A DNA stretch of 64,000 nucleotides. It comes from Undibacterium sp. YM2 (lineage in GTDB: Bacteria; Pseudomonadota; Gammaproteobacteria; Burkholderiales; Burkholderiaceae_D). The DNA lies in the NCBI RefSeq assembly GCF_009937975.1, contig NZ_AP018441.1, positions 2,232,001 to 2,296,000 on the forward strand. The letters are read 5' to 3'. Made by a program: the position numbers and the translations under genes. The notes under the pieces were generated by a model. It was given only the letters and a program-made list of their open reading frames with translations, ran no database searches and was not told the DNA's origin. Positions within the stretch are counted from its first letter, which is position 1. Each line of letters begins with the position of its first letter. This document shows, one piece after another, positions 37,165 through 46,138 of the stretch.

Positions 37165-38043
37165 TTAGCTAACCTTTCCGGAGCTTGACGATGTGAACTT
37201 TTTGCGAAAGTTTCTGATTCTTGCCGGGTCCCAGATACCTTTGGGCAAATACAGGATGACCAATATCAGTATCAGGCCGTTGGCTGCCAGACGGAAGTCT
37301 TTGAGGGAGTGCATGAATTCTGGCAACAGAGTCAGGCTGCTACTGCCTATCAGCGGGCCTATCAGATTGCTGGTGCCGCCAAAGACTGCCATGGTCAATA
37401 TATCTACTGCATTTTCAAATGCATAATTACCTGGACCTATCGTGAAGGTATAGTGCGCATTCAAACCACCGGCAATGCCTGCGATGGATGCACCCATGAC
37501 AAAGGCCAGCAATTTGTAGCCGCCGACATTGACACCCATGAGGCGGGCGGCAATCTCGTCTTCCTTGATTGCTTCAAAGGCGCGGCCTGTCTTGGAGCGC
37601 CGCATCCTCGCAAGGATGAACAGTATCGCTGACAACAAGAGCACGATATGCCACCATTCGGTTTTTTGTGGAATACCATTCAGACCCATGGGGCCGCCAG
37701 TAATCTCCATATTCAGGACGATTACACGTACTACTTCACCAAAGCCTAGCGTTGCCATGGCGAGGTAAACACCGGACAGACGCAGCGTAGGTATGCCTAT
37801 GATCAGCGCAACAATTGCTGGCATGATGGCACCTGCCAGCAATGCCAGCGGGAACGGCAAAGCCGTCTGCATACTGAGCATGGAAGCGGTATAGGCACCA
37901 ATGCCCATGAATGCCGCATTGGCCAGTGACAGCAAGCCGCAAGACAAAGTCAGGTAAATCGAAAGAGCCAGCATGGCATTGATGCCTATGCCAAAAATGA
38001 CTGTGCTATAAATAGCCCAAAAACCATCCCACCATTCAAGCAT
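37165..38043 (-). CDS. livM: Branched-chain amino acid ABC transporter permease LivM
   Basis: 292 residues from ATG 38043, with an AAAGG element upstream; the frame is open to 38163 inside livH, but that part is not part of the family. It has eight to nine hydrophobic helices. Motifs are LTLSCGLLSLANAAFMGIGAYTASML, LRLSGVYLAMATLGFGEVVR and GRAFEAIKEDEIAARLMGVNVGGYKLLAFVMGA, the last being the EAA-like loop contacting LivG/LivF. It is shorter than E. coli LivM, which has an N-terminal extension. It starts 4 bp after livH. Confidence 0.93.
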   Translation of the reverse strand: MLEWWDGFWAIYSTVIFGIGINAMLALSIYLTLSCGLLSLANAAFMGIGAYTASMLSMQTALPFPLALLAGAIMPAIVALIIGIPTLRLSGVYLAMATLGFGEVVRVIVLNMEITGGPMGLNGIPQKTEWWHIVLLLSAILFILARMRRSKTGRAFEAIKEDEIAARLMGVNVGGYKLLAFVMGASIAGIAGGLNAHYTFTIGPGNYAFENAVDILTMAVFGGTSNLIGPLIGSSSLTLLPEFMHSLKDFRLAANGLILILVILYLPKGIWDPARIRNFRKKFTSSSSGKVS

Positions 38044-38047
38044 ATTC

Positions 38048-38929
38048 TTACGCCTTTCTTTCCAGTACTCTGCCGAACATACCGGAAGGGCGTACCAGCA
38101 AGATGATAAATAACAGACCAAAAGCCACCGCATCGCGGAAATCGCTCGATATATAAGCGACACTCATCACTTCAGCAAAACCCAGGAACAAGCCACCTAT
38201 CATGGCACCGCGTATATCGCCCATGCCACCCAGAATAATCACAGCTATGCCCTTATGCAGCATGGGTTGCCCCATGAAAGGGGAAATCGCATTGAACGAC
38301 AGGCCTACCAGTACACCGGCAGCGCCGCCCAGTGCTGCTGCGGCAAACGAAGTCAGGAAAAACAGACCCTCGACATTGATACCGAGCAGATAAGCAGCCT
38401 TGGGAGATTCTGCAATCGCCCGCAAGGCGCGGCCAATTTGCGTGCGGCGCATGACTTGTAGCAGCACCAGCATGAGGACAAAGGCAATCACGACAATCGC
38501 CAGTTGCACCGCCGTCAGATGTAAATTGCCAAGGCTGAAGCTTTCTTCCGGGATGGTACCAAAAGGGAAGCGTTTGTTTTCTGCACCAAAAATCCCCTGG
38601 GATATATTGGTGATCATGATGGCCACACCGATGGTGGCTATCATCGGTGCCAGATGCGGCGCATTGCGCTGACGCAAAGGACGCAAGACCAGGAAATCGA
38701 CGACCACGCCCAGCAATCCACAGGCCAGCATGGACAGCAACATCGCCATCCATAAAGACATCTGGAACGAGCTGACCAGCAGCAGGGCCATATAACTGCC
38801 CAGCATGAAGATGGCACCGTGCGATAAATTGATGACGCCAAGAACGCCGAACACCAGCGTAAATCCTAAAGCAAAAAGCGCATATACGCTGCCCAGCGTC
38901 AGGGCGTTAATGAGTTGTTGTGCCAGCAT
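38048..38929 (-). CDS. livH: Branched-chain amino acid ABC transporter permease LivH
   Basis: 293 residues with about eight hydrophobic helices. The N-terminus QQLINALTLGSVYALFALGFTLVFGVLGVINLSHGAIFMLGSYMALLL is diagnostic for LivH. The cytoplasmic EAA-like loop reads TQIGRALRAIAESPKAAYLLGINVE, and GGMGDIRGAMIGGLFLGFAEVM closes the family pattern. With LivM it forms the membrane channel. It is 153 bp downstream of livK, with a GC-rich hairpin between them. Confidence 0.95.
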   Translation of the reverse strand: MLAQQLINALTLGSVYALFALGFTLVFGVLGVINLSHGAIFMLGSYMALLLVSSFQMSLWMAMLLSMLACGLLGVVVDFLVLRPLRQRNAPHLAPMIATIGVAIMITNISQGIFGAENKRFPFGTIPEESFSLGNLHLTAVQLAIVVIAFVLMLVLLQVMRRTQIGRALRAIAESPKAAYLLGINVEGLFFLTSFAAAALGGAAGVLVGLSFNAISPFMGQPMLHKGIAVIILGGMGDIRGAMIGGLFLGFAEVMSVAYISSDFRDAVAFGLLFIILLVRPSGMFGRVLERKA

Positions 38930-39037
38930 GGGTATCCAGATGATGAGGATTGCTTCGTTTCATGCTCAGATGCAGGCAGGCCATCAATGCATGTAGAAGG
39001 GATGAAAATTATCCCAGCAAGAGAAGTCGTAAAGCAT

Positions 39038-39074
39038 CTGCCCCTCGCCCCTGGCTTGCCAGGGGGAGGGGCAG
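39038..39074 (-). other. GC-rich hairpin between livK and livH
   Basis: CTGCCCCTCGCCCCTGG pairs with CCAGGGGGAGGGGCAG around a 4-base loop, with one bulged base. There is no T run on the minus strand, so it is not a clean terminator. It could attenuate or protect the message so that the binding protein LivK is made in excess over the membrane parts; this is inference. Confidence 0.65.
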
Positions 39075-39082
39075 GTATGCAT

Positions 39083-40231
39083 TTATTTCAGCAATACAAA
39101 TTTGCCGCCTTTGGCAATATTGACGATAGCATCTTGCTGTGCGTCATAGCCAGCTTCCTTGCCATCTTTTGGGGCCGCACGGCGGAATGCAAATTTGCCA
39201 GTGGCACCCTCAATCTTCACGGCTGGCAGTGCATCGCGCAATGCCAGGCGGTCTTTTTCAAGGTTGCCGCTCAGGCTGACTTTTTTCAAAGCTTCTGCGA
39301 CGATGTGCATGGCATCAAATGCCTGCGCCGCAAACTGATCAGGATCGGACCCAAATTTTGCCTTGTAGTCAGCCATGAAGCTCTTGTTGGCAGCAGACGG
39401 GTTTTCAGCAGACCATGGGCTGCCCATCAAGGTATTGTCGGCAGCGTCTTTGGCGATTTCAAACAGCTTCGGTGAATTGAAACCATTGCCACCGACGAAT
39501 GGCTGCTTCATGCCGAGTGAGCGGGTTTGCAGGATGATATTTGCCGCTTCTTCAGCCAGGCAGGAGCAAACGATGGCATCAGGATTGGATGCCTTGATCT
39601 TGGTCAGCTGTGCCTTAAAATCCACGTCGCCCTTGGCGTAGGTTTCGGTATCCGTGACCGGGATTTTTTGTTCAGCCAGTGCGCTTTTGAAAACGTCGTA
39701 ACCACTCTTGGTGAAAGCATCATCGTTGCCATACAGGATGGCGACTTTCTTGATATTGAATTGCTTAACCGCTGCGCGCGTAGTCACAGGCAATACATCG
39801 GCTTCCATGACGGAATTGCGGAAAGTGAATGGCCCCATATTGGTAATGCCATCAGCGGTATTGCTGGTGCCAAATACGACAGTCTTGGTGGCATTGGCAA
39901 TCGGATCAGCGGCAAAGGCCGAGTTCGACAGGGTAGGGCCAAAAATCATCAATACTTTTTCCTGGAACAACAATTTCTTGAAGACATTGATGGCTTCTTC
40001 TTTTTTGCCTTGCTCATCTTCTGCAATCAGTTGTATTTTGTTGCCATTCACACCACCCTTGGCATTGATCTGGTCGGCTGCCAGCGTGAAGCCGTTTCTG
40101 ATCGCTACGCCATATTTGGCGGCTGGGCCGGTCAGGGCTTCGGCAACGCCGATTTTGATATCGGCAGCCTGGCTCATTGTGGAATAGGCCAGGAAGGTGG
40201 CAGTGGCTAATAACTTAAGACTGTATGACAT
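39083..40231 (-). CDS. livK: Branched-chain amino acid ABC transporter substrate-binding protein
   Basis: 382 residues from ATG 40231, which is preceded by AGGAG; the longer open frame has no signal sequence. A Sec signal peptide (about 1-22, cleavage after SQA) exports it to the periplasm. The mature start ADIKIGVAEALTGPAAKYGVAIRNGFTLAADQINAKGG is the typical periplasmic-binding-protein type I (Leu/Ile/Val) pattern, and VAILYGNDDAFTKSGYDVFKSAL opens the second lobe. It is first in the livKHMGF operon. The exact ligand (Leu, Ile, Val or another such as an amide or aromatic) cannot be assigned. Confidence 0.92.
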   Translation of the reverse strand: MSYSLKLLATATFLAYSTMSQAADIKIGVAEALTGPAAKYGVAIRNGFTLAADQINAKGGVNGNKIQLIAEDEQGKKEEAINVFKKLLFQEKVLMIFGPTLSNSAFAADPIANATKTVVFGTSNTADGITNMGPFTFRNSVMEADVLPVTTRAAVKQFNIKKVAILYGNDDAFTKSGYDVFKSALAEQKIPVTDTETYAKGDVDFKAQLTKIKASNPDAIVCSCLAEEAANIILQTRSLGMKQPFVGGNGFNSPKLFEIAKDAADNTLMGSPWSAENPSAANKSFMADYKAKFGSDPDQFAAQAFDAMHIVAEALKKVSLSGNLEKDRLALRDALPAVKIEGATGKFAFRRAAPKDGKEAGYDAQQDAIVNIAKGGKFVLLK

Positions 40232-40415
40232 TGTGTTCTCCTGAAAAGTACATTTTGGTTTTTGTGGTCCGCAACATGAATTAAATATATCTGATCCACG
40301 CGCATTACTATCAAAGCGGCCAACAAAATTTATTAGATATTGATTGTCACGGAGGATTGTATGGGCTCGCAACCTCAGCAGCAATAAAACGCCATGCTGC
40401 GATGCAATATTGATT

Positions 40416-40437
40416 ACTTAAGTAGTACTACTTAAGT
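40416..40437. repeat. Perfect 22-bp palindrome upstream of livK
   Basis: ACTTAAGTAGTACTACTTAAG plus a final T reads the same on both strands. It lies about 185 bp upstream of the livK start codon and about 45 bp beyond the argH terminator hairpin. It may be an operator for a dimeric regulator, or a small extragenic palindrome; it shares the core TACTTAAGTA with the centre of the element at 8578. Confidence 0.6.
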
Positions 40438-40480
40438 CTGTGATTTTCAGGCCTGGAAATATGGTGCTGACCAATGGAAA

Positions 40481-40518
40481 ACATGCCAGTACCTGCATTT
40501 GCAGGTGGGCTGGCATGT
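40481..40518 (-). terminator. Probable argH terminator hairpin
   Basis: ACATGCCAG ... CTGGCATGT outer stem with an inner ACCTGC / GCAGGT stem around ATTT. On the minus strand it is followed by TTTTCC. It lies 27 bp beyond the argH stop. Confidence 0.7.
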
Positions 40519-40544
40519 TGTGATGATGCAGGTGAAGACTGTTG

Positions 40545-41939
40545 TTATTGCAGTTTCAGGCGCAAACGGGCAATCGCTGCTTTAACCTGGTTTGGTGCGG
40601 TGCCGCCTATATGGTCGCGGGCGGCAACTGAGCCTTCCAGTGTCAGAACATGGAACACATCTTCGTTAATCAGGCTTGAGAAAGCACGCAAGTCTTCCAG
40701 CGACATATCGCTGAGGTCGCAGCCTTTTTCAACGCAAGTGCGTACCGCCAGCGCCACGGCTTCGTGGGCATCGCGGAAAGGCAGGCCTTTCTTGACCAGG
40801 TAATCAGCCAGGTCGGTTGCTGTCGCATAACCTTGCAAGGCAGCGGCACGCATGGCTTCTGGCTTGACGGTGATGCCACCGGCCATGTCGGCAAAAATGC
40901 GCAGGGTATCGATAACGGTATCTACTGTATCAAACAAGGGTTCTTTATCTTCCTGATTATCCTTGTTGTAAGCCAGTGGCTGGCCTTTCATCAGGGTCAG
41001 CAGGGCGATCAGGTGACCATTCACGCGGCCAGTCTTGCCGCGTGCCAGTTCTGGTACGTCAGGGTTTTTCTTTTGCGGCATGATGGAAGAGCCAGTGCAA
41101 AAGCGGTCAGCGATATCAATGAAGCCTATGCGCGGGCTCATCCAGATCACCAGTTCTTCTGACATGCGAGAGATGTGCGTCATTATCAGTGCAGCAGCAG
41201 CGCAAAACTCAATGGCGAAATCGCGGTCAGAAACGGCGTCCAGCGAGTTATAGCAAACTTCGTCAAAGCCCAGGGTTTTGGCAACGCGTTCACGGTCGAT
41301 AGGGAAGGTCGTGCCAGCCAGGGCAGCGGCACCCAGCGGCAGGCGGTTAACACGCTTGCGGCAGTCTTGCATGCGCTCTGCATCGCGGCCAAACATTTCT
41401 ACATAAGCAAGAATGTGGTGCCCAAAAGTGATAGGCTGAGCCACTTGCATATGAGTAAAGCCAGGCAAGATTGTATCTGCATTCTTTTCTGCCAGATCCA
41501 GCAAAGCCAGACGGAAGTCTTGCAAGAGACCAAGGATATTGTCGATGGCGCTACGCATGTACAGGCGGATATCGGTGGCAACCTGGTCATTGCGTGAACG
41601 GCCAGTGTGCAGGCGTTTGCCAGCATCGCCGACCAGCTCAGTCAGGCGTTTTTCTATATTCAGGTGCACATCTTCCAGGTCCAGCAGCCATTCGAACTTG
41701 CCACTGTCGATTTCAGACTTGATCTGTGCCATGCCGCGTTGGATATCCGCATAGTCCTGGGCAGTGATGATATTTTGGGCCTGCAGCATTTCCGCATGTG
41801 CCAGCGAACCTTCAATATCAAAGGCAGCCATGCGGTTGTCAAAGAAGACTGAGGCAGTATAGCGTTTGACCAGATCGGAAACAGGTTCAGAGAAACGGGC
41901 AGACCATGCCTCGCTTTTTTTATTGAATTGTGATGTCAT
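40545..41939 (-). CDS. argH: Argininosuccinate lyase
   Basis: 464 residues from ATG 41939 ([19 protein letters not shown]); a slightly longer frame exists. ArgH splits argininosuccinate to arginine and fumarate, the last step of arginine synthesis. Motifs are [17 protein letters not shown] (about 107-123), [15 protein letters not shown] with the catalytic-region His 163, and the fumarase/aspartase-superfamily signature [12 protein letters not shown] (283-294) with the flexible-loop Ser. It is transcribed away from the kinase gene at 42149 and is probably a single gene, with a hairpin at 40481. Confidence 0.97.
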   Translation of the reverse strand: MTSQFNKKSEAWSARFSEPVSDLVKRYTASVFFDNRMAAFDIEGSLAHAEMLQAQNIITAQDYADIQRGMAQIKSEIDSGKFEWLLDLEDVHLNIEKRLTELVGDAGKRLHTGRSRNDQVATDIRLYMRSAIDNILGLLQDFRLALLDLAEKNADTILPGFTHMQVAQPITFGHHILAYVEMFGRDAERMQDCRKRVNRLPLGAAALAGTTFPIDRERVAKTLGFDEVCYNSLDAVSDRDFAIEFCAAAALIMTHISRMSEELVIWMSPRIGFIDIADRFCTGSSIMPQKKNPDVPELARGKTGRVNGHLIALLTLMKGQPLAYNKDNQEDKEPLFDTVDTVIDTLRIFADMAGGITVKPEAMRAAALQGYATATDLADYLVKKGLPFRDAHEAVALAVRTCVEKGCDLSDMSLEDLRAFSSLINEDVFHVLTLEGSVAARDHIGGTAPNQVKAAIARLRLKLQ

Positions 41940-42148
41940 AGTGAATTGTTGCCATATTGGCTGCATTTGCGAGAGAATTTCCCTTGATTATCCCAGATTT
42001 TGCGCCTGATTACCCTTGGAAATACCAAAGGACTAGCCGGACTGGACTAATTAAGCACTGAATACGCACTTAATTTGCGGGCAAAAATGCTGATGACTAC
42101 TTGTAAACCGGGAGTGAAATTGCCCCAAGAGTTTAAAGATAATTAAAA

Positions 42149-42322
42149 ATGACCAATGATAAGAAAAATAGCGCAAGTGAGCAGCTCATTCCGGATTGTT
42201 GTAATTTGGGGGTGTTTTCGCGCATCCTGATCAGTGTGAATCTGATCACCTTATTGGCTTTATGGTCGAGGGGGATGAGTGGCGTGTCGTGTTGCAAAAT
42301 TTTCTGGAAAGCGCGGCATTGA
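42149..42322 (+). pseudogene. N-terminal fragment of the sensor kinase gene (frame before the frameshift)
   Basis: ATG 42149 opens a 57-codon frame. Its first part, from MTNDKKNSASEQLIPDCCN through LGVFSRILISVNLITLLALW, has the PDCCNLGV start and first hydrophobic segment expected for LytS/AlgZ-type kinases of Burkholderiales. The similarity ends near the G5 run at 42270-42274; the frame then runs into a stop at 42320. One added base in that run would join it in frame to the kinase ORF, giving 345 residues. Confidence 0.75.
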
Positions 42323-43185
42323 TTGAGACGATATGCCTGCTTTCCTTGCTGATCCTGTGTAATTTACGCAGATTTTCTGTGCGTTATTACATGTCTGGTT
42401 GGTTCCAGCGCTTATTGTGTTGCATGTTGCCAACGGCAATCGCTGCCTTGCTGATGATTTATTTGCGCATGCAAGACTGGATAATGGCCAGCTTTCCCAA
42501 GCTAAATCCCCTGTTTGTCGTGGTCGCAACTGGTCTGCTGGCACTGGCATATCAACAGTATTTTGAATTGCGTACCCGGGCTTTTTCACCTGCACTGGGT
42601 GAGGCCAAACTGCAGGCCTTGCAAGCCAGGATACGTCCACATTTCTTGTTCAATAGCTTGAATACTGCCTTGTCGCTGATACGCACCGAGCCGCGTCGCG
42701 CAGAAATGGTACTTGAGGATCTCTCAGACCTGTTCCGGGTATTGATGCGCGATACGCGCGATGTCACTAGTTTGCAGGATGAAATACGCTTGTGTGAGCA
42801 ATATCTGGCGATAGAAAAAATACGCCTGGGTGAGCGTATGCAGGTGACCTGGGATAAAGAAAAAATTTCCCCGCAGGAGTTGGCCGAGATAGAAATTCCT
42901 TCATTGTTGTTGCAGCCCCTGCTTGAAAATGCAGTTCATTACGGCGTTGAACCATCGGTGCAGCAAGCGACTGTCACGGTAGAGATAAAACGTCTGCTGG
43001 ACAAGGTGGAAATTCGCATTCGTAATCCCTATCACGCAGAGGCAAATATGGTTTCCGGTAATCAGATGGCGCTGGAAAACATACGGCAGCGACTAAGTTT
43101 GCTTTATGATATCGAAGCGCAAATTCAATACGGCGTAGTAGATGCGTACTTTGAAGTGAAGTTGCAATTCCCGGCTAAGAGATGA
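42262..43185 (+). CDS. Sensor histidine kinase, LytS/AlgZ type (N-terminus lost by frameshift)
   Basis: The main open frame gives 307 residues. It begins with a weak ATG just before an apparent frameshift; the true N-terminus lies in another frame from 42149. Several hydrophobic segments (about 20-100) are followed by the His_kinase domain, with the phospho-acceptor His 127 in ARIRPHFLFNSLNTALSLIRTEPRRAE. The ATPase part has LLLQPLLENAVHYGVEPS (N box) and ENIRQRLSLLYD. Such kinases pair with LytTR-type regulators, here the next gene, which overlaps by 4 bases. Either this is a real single-base deletion, a sequence error, or translation restarts at 42262. Apart from this the kinase core looks intact. 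Confidence 0.82.
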   Translation: MVEGDEWRVVLQNFLESAALIETICLLSLLILCNLRRFSVRYYMSGWFQRLLCCMLPTAIAALLMIYLRMQDWIMASFPKLNPLFVVVATGLLALAYQQYFELRTRAFSPALGEAKLQALQARIRPHFLFNSLNTALSLIRTEPRRAEMVLEDLSDLFRVLMRDTRDVTSLQDEIRLCEQYLAIEKIRLGERMQVTWDKEKISPQELAEIEIPSLLLQPLLENAVHYGVEPSVQQATVTVEIKRLLDKVEIRIRNPYHAEANMVSGNQMALENIRQRLSLLYDIEAQIQYGVVDAYFEVKLQFPAKR

Positions 43186-43982
43186 TGACACCAAGAATAC
43201 TGATTGTTGATGATGAAGCACCCGCTAGACAAAGGCTGTTGACGCTATTGTCAGACATAGAGGCAGAATGCCCGGTGACGGTGGTTGGAGAGGCTGAGAA
43301 TGCCATGCTGGCGCTGGAAAAAATCAGCAATCTGCAACCTGATATTGTTTTGCTGGATGTCCAGATGCCAGGCATGAATGGCATAGAACTGGCGCAGCAT
43401 CTGGCACAGCATCAGGCCAGCCTGCGCTCACCGGCGATTATTTTTGTGACTGCCTATGATGAGTTTGCCGTCAAGGCGTTTGAGGTGCATGCACTTGACT
43501 ACCTGATGAAACCGGTGCGGGCTAGCCGCCTGGTGGATGCGCTGGTGCGTGCCAGTGAAAAAATGAAGGGCGCGCGCCGCCTGCCTGAAACCATGGTAAC
43601 AGATACCAGCGGCCCCAGGCGCAAGCATTTTTCAGTATTGGAAAGAGGGCGGATATTATTGGTGCCGGTAGCCGAGGTGCTGTTCTTGAAGGCAGAACAA
43701 AAATACGTGACCCTGCATACAGCGCAACGTGAATATCTGCTGGAAGAGTCGCTGACTTCAATAGAGGTGGAGTTGGGGGATTTACTGGTCAGGGTGCACA
43801 GGAATGCGCTGGTCGCACGTAGCGCCATTAATGGCGTAGAGCGCGCAGTGCAAGTGGTGGATGCTGACAATAATCAGGAAAAAGTATCTGAATCCTGGCA
43901 AATCATTGTCAGCGGTTGCGCTGAACGTTTGCCGATTTCACGCAGACAGTGGCCGGTTATTAAGGCCCTGGTGCGGGTTTGA
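43182..43982 (+). CDS. LytTR-family response regulator (AlgR-like)
   Basis: 266 residues. Receiver domain about 1-125: acidic pocket DDE at 10-12, phospho-acceptor D59 in LLDVQMPGMNG, and the conserved Lys in YLMKPV. A LytTR DNA-binding domain follows at about 155-262 (RGRILLVPVAEVLFLKAEQKYVTLHTAQREYLLEESL, then RVHRNALVARSAI and LPISRRQW). AlgR-type regulators control type IV pili, exopolysaccharide and similar surface traits, but the regulon here is unknown. It overlaps the kinase gene by 4 bases (ATGA). If the kinase is truly frameshifted, this regulator would lack its partner. Confidence 0.93.
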   Translation: MMTPRILIVDDEAPARQRLLTLLSDIEAECPVTVVGEAENAMLALEKISNLQPDIVLLDVQMPGMNGIELAQHLAQHQASLRSPAIIFVTAYDEFAVKAFEVHALDYLMKPVRASRLVDALVRASEKMKGARRLPETMVTDTSGPRRKHFSVLERGRILLVPVAEVLFLKAEQKYVTLHTAQREYLLEESLTSIEVELGDLLVRVHRNALVARSAINGVERAVQVVDADNNQEKVSESWQIIVSGCAERLPISRRQWPVIKALVRV

Positions 43983-44006
43983 TTTATTTTGTGCGTCCAG
44001 TTGTGC

Positions 44007-44231
44007 TCAGCGCCAGACAGGCAAGCCAGTCAGGTCAGTGTTGTCATCATGCACCCAGGCCGGCAGACCGGTGCGGTCGGTGGGCCCGAGTACATCCAGA
44101 AGATCAAGCTGCTCCTGTTTTTTGCCGCGTTGACGTGGGGCGGGTACTGGTTTCCTGATTTCTGGCAATAAAAATGCTGGTTCGCCAAAGCCGGGTAATT
44201 CCAGGGTAGCGTGATCTTTATTGTCTTTCAT
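44007..44231 (-). CDS. Small hypothetical protein downstream of tRNA-fMet
   Basis: 74 residues from ATG 44231. I do not recognise it. The frame runs on upstream to 44498, but that part is only the translation of the tRNA gene, so the start must be downstream of it. The sequence (MKDNKDHATLELPGFGEPAFLL, then a basic PRQRGKKQEQLDLLDVL stretch and a repeated TGLPAWV / TGLPVWR ending) is soluble and partly disordered. The short repeated motif D-x-TGLP-x-W at the C-terminus is distinctive. There is no strong Shine-Dalgarno element. It could be co-transcribed with the tRNA. Confidence 0.6.
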   Translation of the reverse strand: MKDNKDHATLELPGFGEPAFLLPEIRKPVPAPRQRGKKQEQLDLLDVLGPTDRTGLPAWVHDDNTDLTGLPVWR

Positions 44232-44374
44232 CAGTTGAGCTTGATCAATGTTGATGTGTGGCGATGCCTGGTAAAGCTTAAGCAAAAAAGCAAAATAAAC
44301 CGTCCTCTGCAATTGCTTGCCAGAAGAAATATAGCGCCGGTAAATTTGTGCGAATGCACCAGAACAAAGAAACT

Positions 44375-44451
<77 letters not shown>

Positions 44452-44465
44452 TCTGAAGGAGGCGA

Positions 44466-44494
44466 ATTGTACATGGCGAAGGCGCTATATACAA
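44466..44494 (-). promoter_or_regulatory. Putative sigma-70 promoter of tRNA-fMet
   Basis: On the minus strand TTGTAT (44489-44494) and TACAAT (44466-44471) are spaced by 17 bases, 4 of 6 and 5 of 6 matches to consensus, 15 bp upstream of the mature tRNA 5' end. Confidence 0.6.
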
Positions 44495-44702
44495 TCATTT
44501 ATAGAAATATTTTTATATTGGCCTTAAATTGAAGGTCCGGCGACAGTGCAATTTGCCATTCTTCACAATACAAATGTAGCAAATAGTGCTGCTGATGCAA
44601 CCCGCGCAATAAATTGCATGCATAATGGAAGCACAGAGAAGCACGCTGATGCTGCCTTGCAGGCATCAGCAGCAAATTATTTTCAGGAGTGAAAAAGCAG
44701 TT

Positions 44703-46073
44703 ATGGAATTCGAAGTTATCGACACGCAAATCTCGCCAGGCGGCCGTATGGAAGTTTTGTCCAAGGCCGAGGTCGTGCAATTGCTCGACAATAGTCATGG
44801 CGGTTTGTACCAGGTGTTTCGCAGTTGCGCACTGGCGGTCTTGAATTGCGGCAGTGGTCTCGACGATGGCAAGGAATTGCTGGAGCGTTACAAGAGCTTT
44901 GACATCAGCATCATCCAGCGCGAACGCGGCATCAAGCTTGATGTCAAGGGCGCACCAGCCAGTGCCTTTGTGGATGGCGTCATGATCAAAGGCATACAGG
45001 AACACTTGTTTGCCGTATTGCGCGATATCCTGTTCATCAAGGCCGCCATCGAAGATGACCGCAAGTTTGATCTGGCGACCACAGAAGGTATCAGTGATGC
45101 TGTTTTCCACGTTATGCGCAATGCCAATTTGCTCAAGCCTCAGGTCAATCCAAATATGGTGGTGTGCTGGGGCGGGCATTCGATTTCCAGCGAAGAGTAT
45201 GACTACACCAAGCATGTAGGGTATCAACTGGGTTTGCGCGGCATGGATATCTGTACAGGCTGTGGTCCAGGCGCCATGAAGGGCCCGATGAAGGGTGCCA
45301 CCATAGGTCATGCCAAACAAAGGATTACCACAGGCCGTTACCTGGGCATTACCGAGCCTGGTATTATCGCCGCCGAAGCGCCGAACCCCATCGTCAACGA
45401 CCTGGTAATCTTGCCAGATATAGAAAAACGCCTTGAAGCTTTTGTGCGCATGGGCCATGCCGTCATCGTCTTCCCTGGTGGGGCAGGCACGGCAGAAGAA
45501 ATTTTGTACTTGCTCGGTATCTTGCTGCATCCTGATAATGCCGAGTTGCCTTTCCCCCTGATATTTACCGGACCGGAAAGTGCGGCAGATTATTTCCGTC
45601 AGATCGATCAGTTCATTGCTGCAACGCTGGGTCCTGAGGCACAGCAGAACTACAAGATTATCGTCAATGACCCTGTGCGCGTGGCACAGGAAGTGCAGGC
45701 TGGTATCAAGGAAGTGCGTGAATACCGCAAGGCCAAGGGCGACGCCTATTATTTCAATTGGTTGCTGAAGATAGATGCCGAGTTCCAGAAGCCGTTTGAA
45801 CCCACGCATGAAAACATGCGCAACCTGGCTTTGCACAAGAATCAGGACACGCATCTGCTGGCGGCAAATCTGCGTCGTGCTTTTTCAGGTGTGGTGGCTG
45901 GCAACGTCAAAAACCAGGGCATACGTGCGATAGAAAAACATGGACATTTTGAAATTCGCGGCAATAGTGAAATAATGGCATCAATGGATACCTTGCTGGC
46001 ATCTTTTGTTGCTCAGAACCGCATGAAATTGCCTGGCAAGGCTTATACCCCTTGCTACCGTGTAATAAAGTAA
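44703..46073 (+). CDS. ppnN: Nucleotide 5'-monophosphate nucleosidase PpnN (YgdH, LOG family)
   Basis: 456 residues from ATG 44703 (MEFEVIDTQISPGG), preceded by AGGAG. PpnN cleaves nucleoside monophosphates to base and ribose 5-phosphate; in E. coli it is activated by (p)ppGpp. Domains in order are an N-terminal DUF4478-like part (about 1-130), the LOG Rossmann core with CTGCGPGAMKGPMKGATIGHAKQR and VIVFPGGAGTAEEILYLLGIL (the PGGxGTxxE motif), and a C-terminal DUF3412-like part ending MKLPGKAYTPCYRVIK. The order and length match E. coli YgdH. It is transcribed alone, or possibly with cheV, which starts 65 bp later. Confidence 0.94.
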   Translation: MEFEVIDTQISPGGRMEVLSKAEVVQLLDNSHGGLYQVFRSCALAVLNCGSGLDDGKELLERYKSFDISIIQRERGIKLDVKGAPASAFVDGVMIKGIQEHLFAVLRDILFIKAAIEDDRKFDLATTEGISDAVFHVMRNANLLKPQVNPNMVVCWGGHSISSEEYDYTKHVGYQLGLRGMDICTGCGPGAMKGPMKGATIGHAKQRITTGRYLGITEPGIIAAEAPNPIVNDLVILPDIEKRLEAFVRMGHAVIVFPGGAGTAEEILYLLGILLHPDNAELPFPLIFTGPESAADYFRQIDQFIAATLGPEAQQNYKIIVNDPVRVAQEVQAGIKEVREYRKAKGDAYYFNWLLKIDAEFQKPFEPTHENMRNLALHKNQDTHLLAANLRRAFSGVVAGNVKNQGIRAIEKHGHFEIRGNSEIMASMDTLLASFVAQNRMKLPGKAYTPCYRVIK

Positions 46074-46138
46074 TTGCGTTGCAGTAAAACCGTAGGATAA
46101 TGGTGCAATCCTGTTCCATCACGATGAGGAAAACAGAC

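Larger units (their letters stand above)
40232..40544. other. 313-bp region between argH end and livK start
   Basis: No gene. It holds the argH terminator hairpin (40481-40518), a perfect 22-bp palindrome (40416-40437) and, nearer livK, an AT-rich stretch (40260-40340) that must contain the livK promoter; I cannot fix the promoter elements with confidence. Confidence 0.6.

Noticed and set aside
44499..45854. 451-codon open frame antisense to ppnN
   Set aside because: It is the mirror of a clear ppnN gene with family motifs; the protein has no recognisable domain and its composition fits an antisense shadow.
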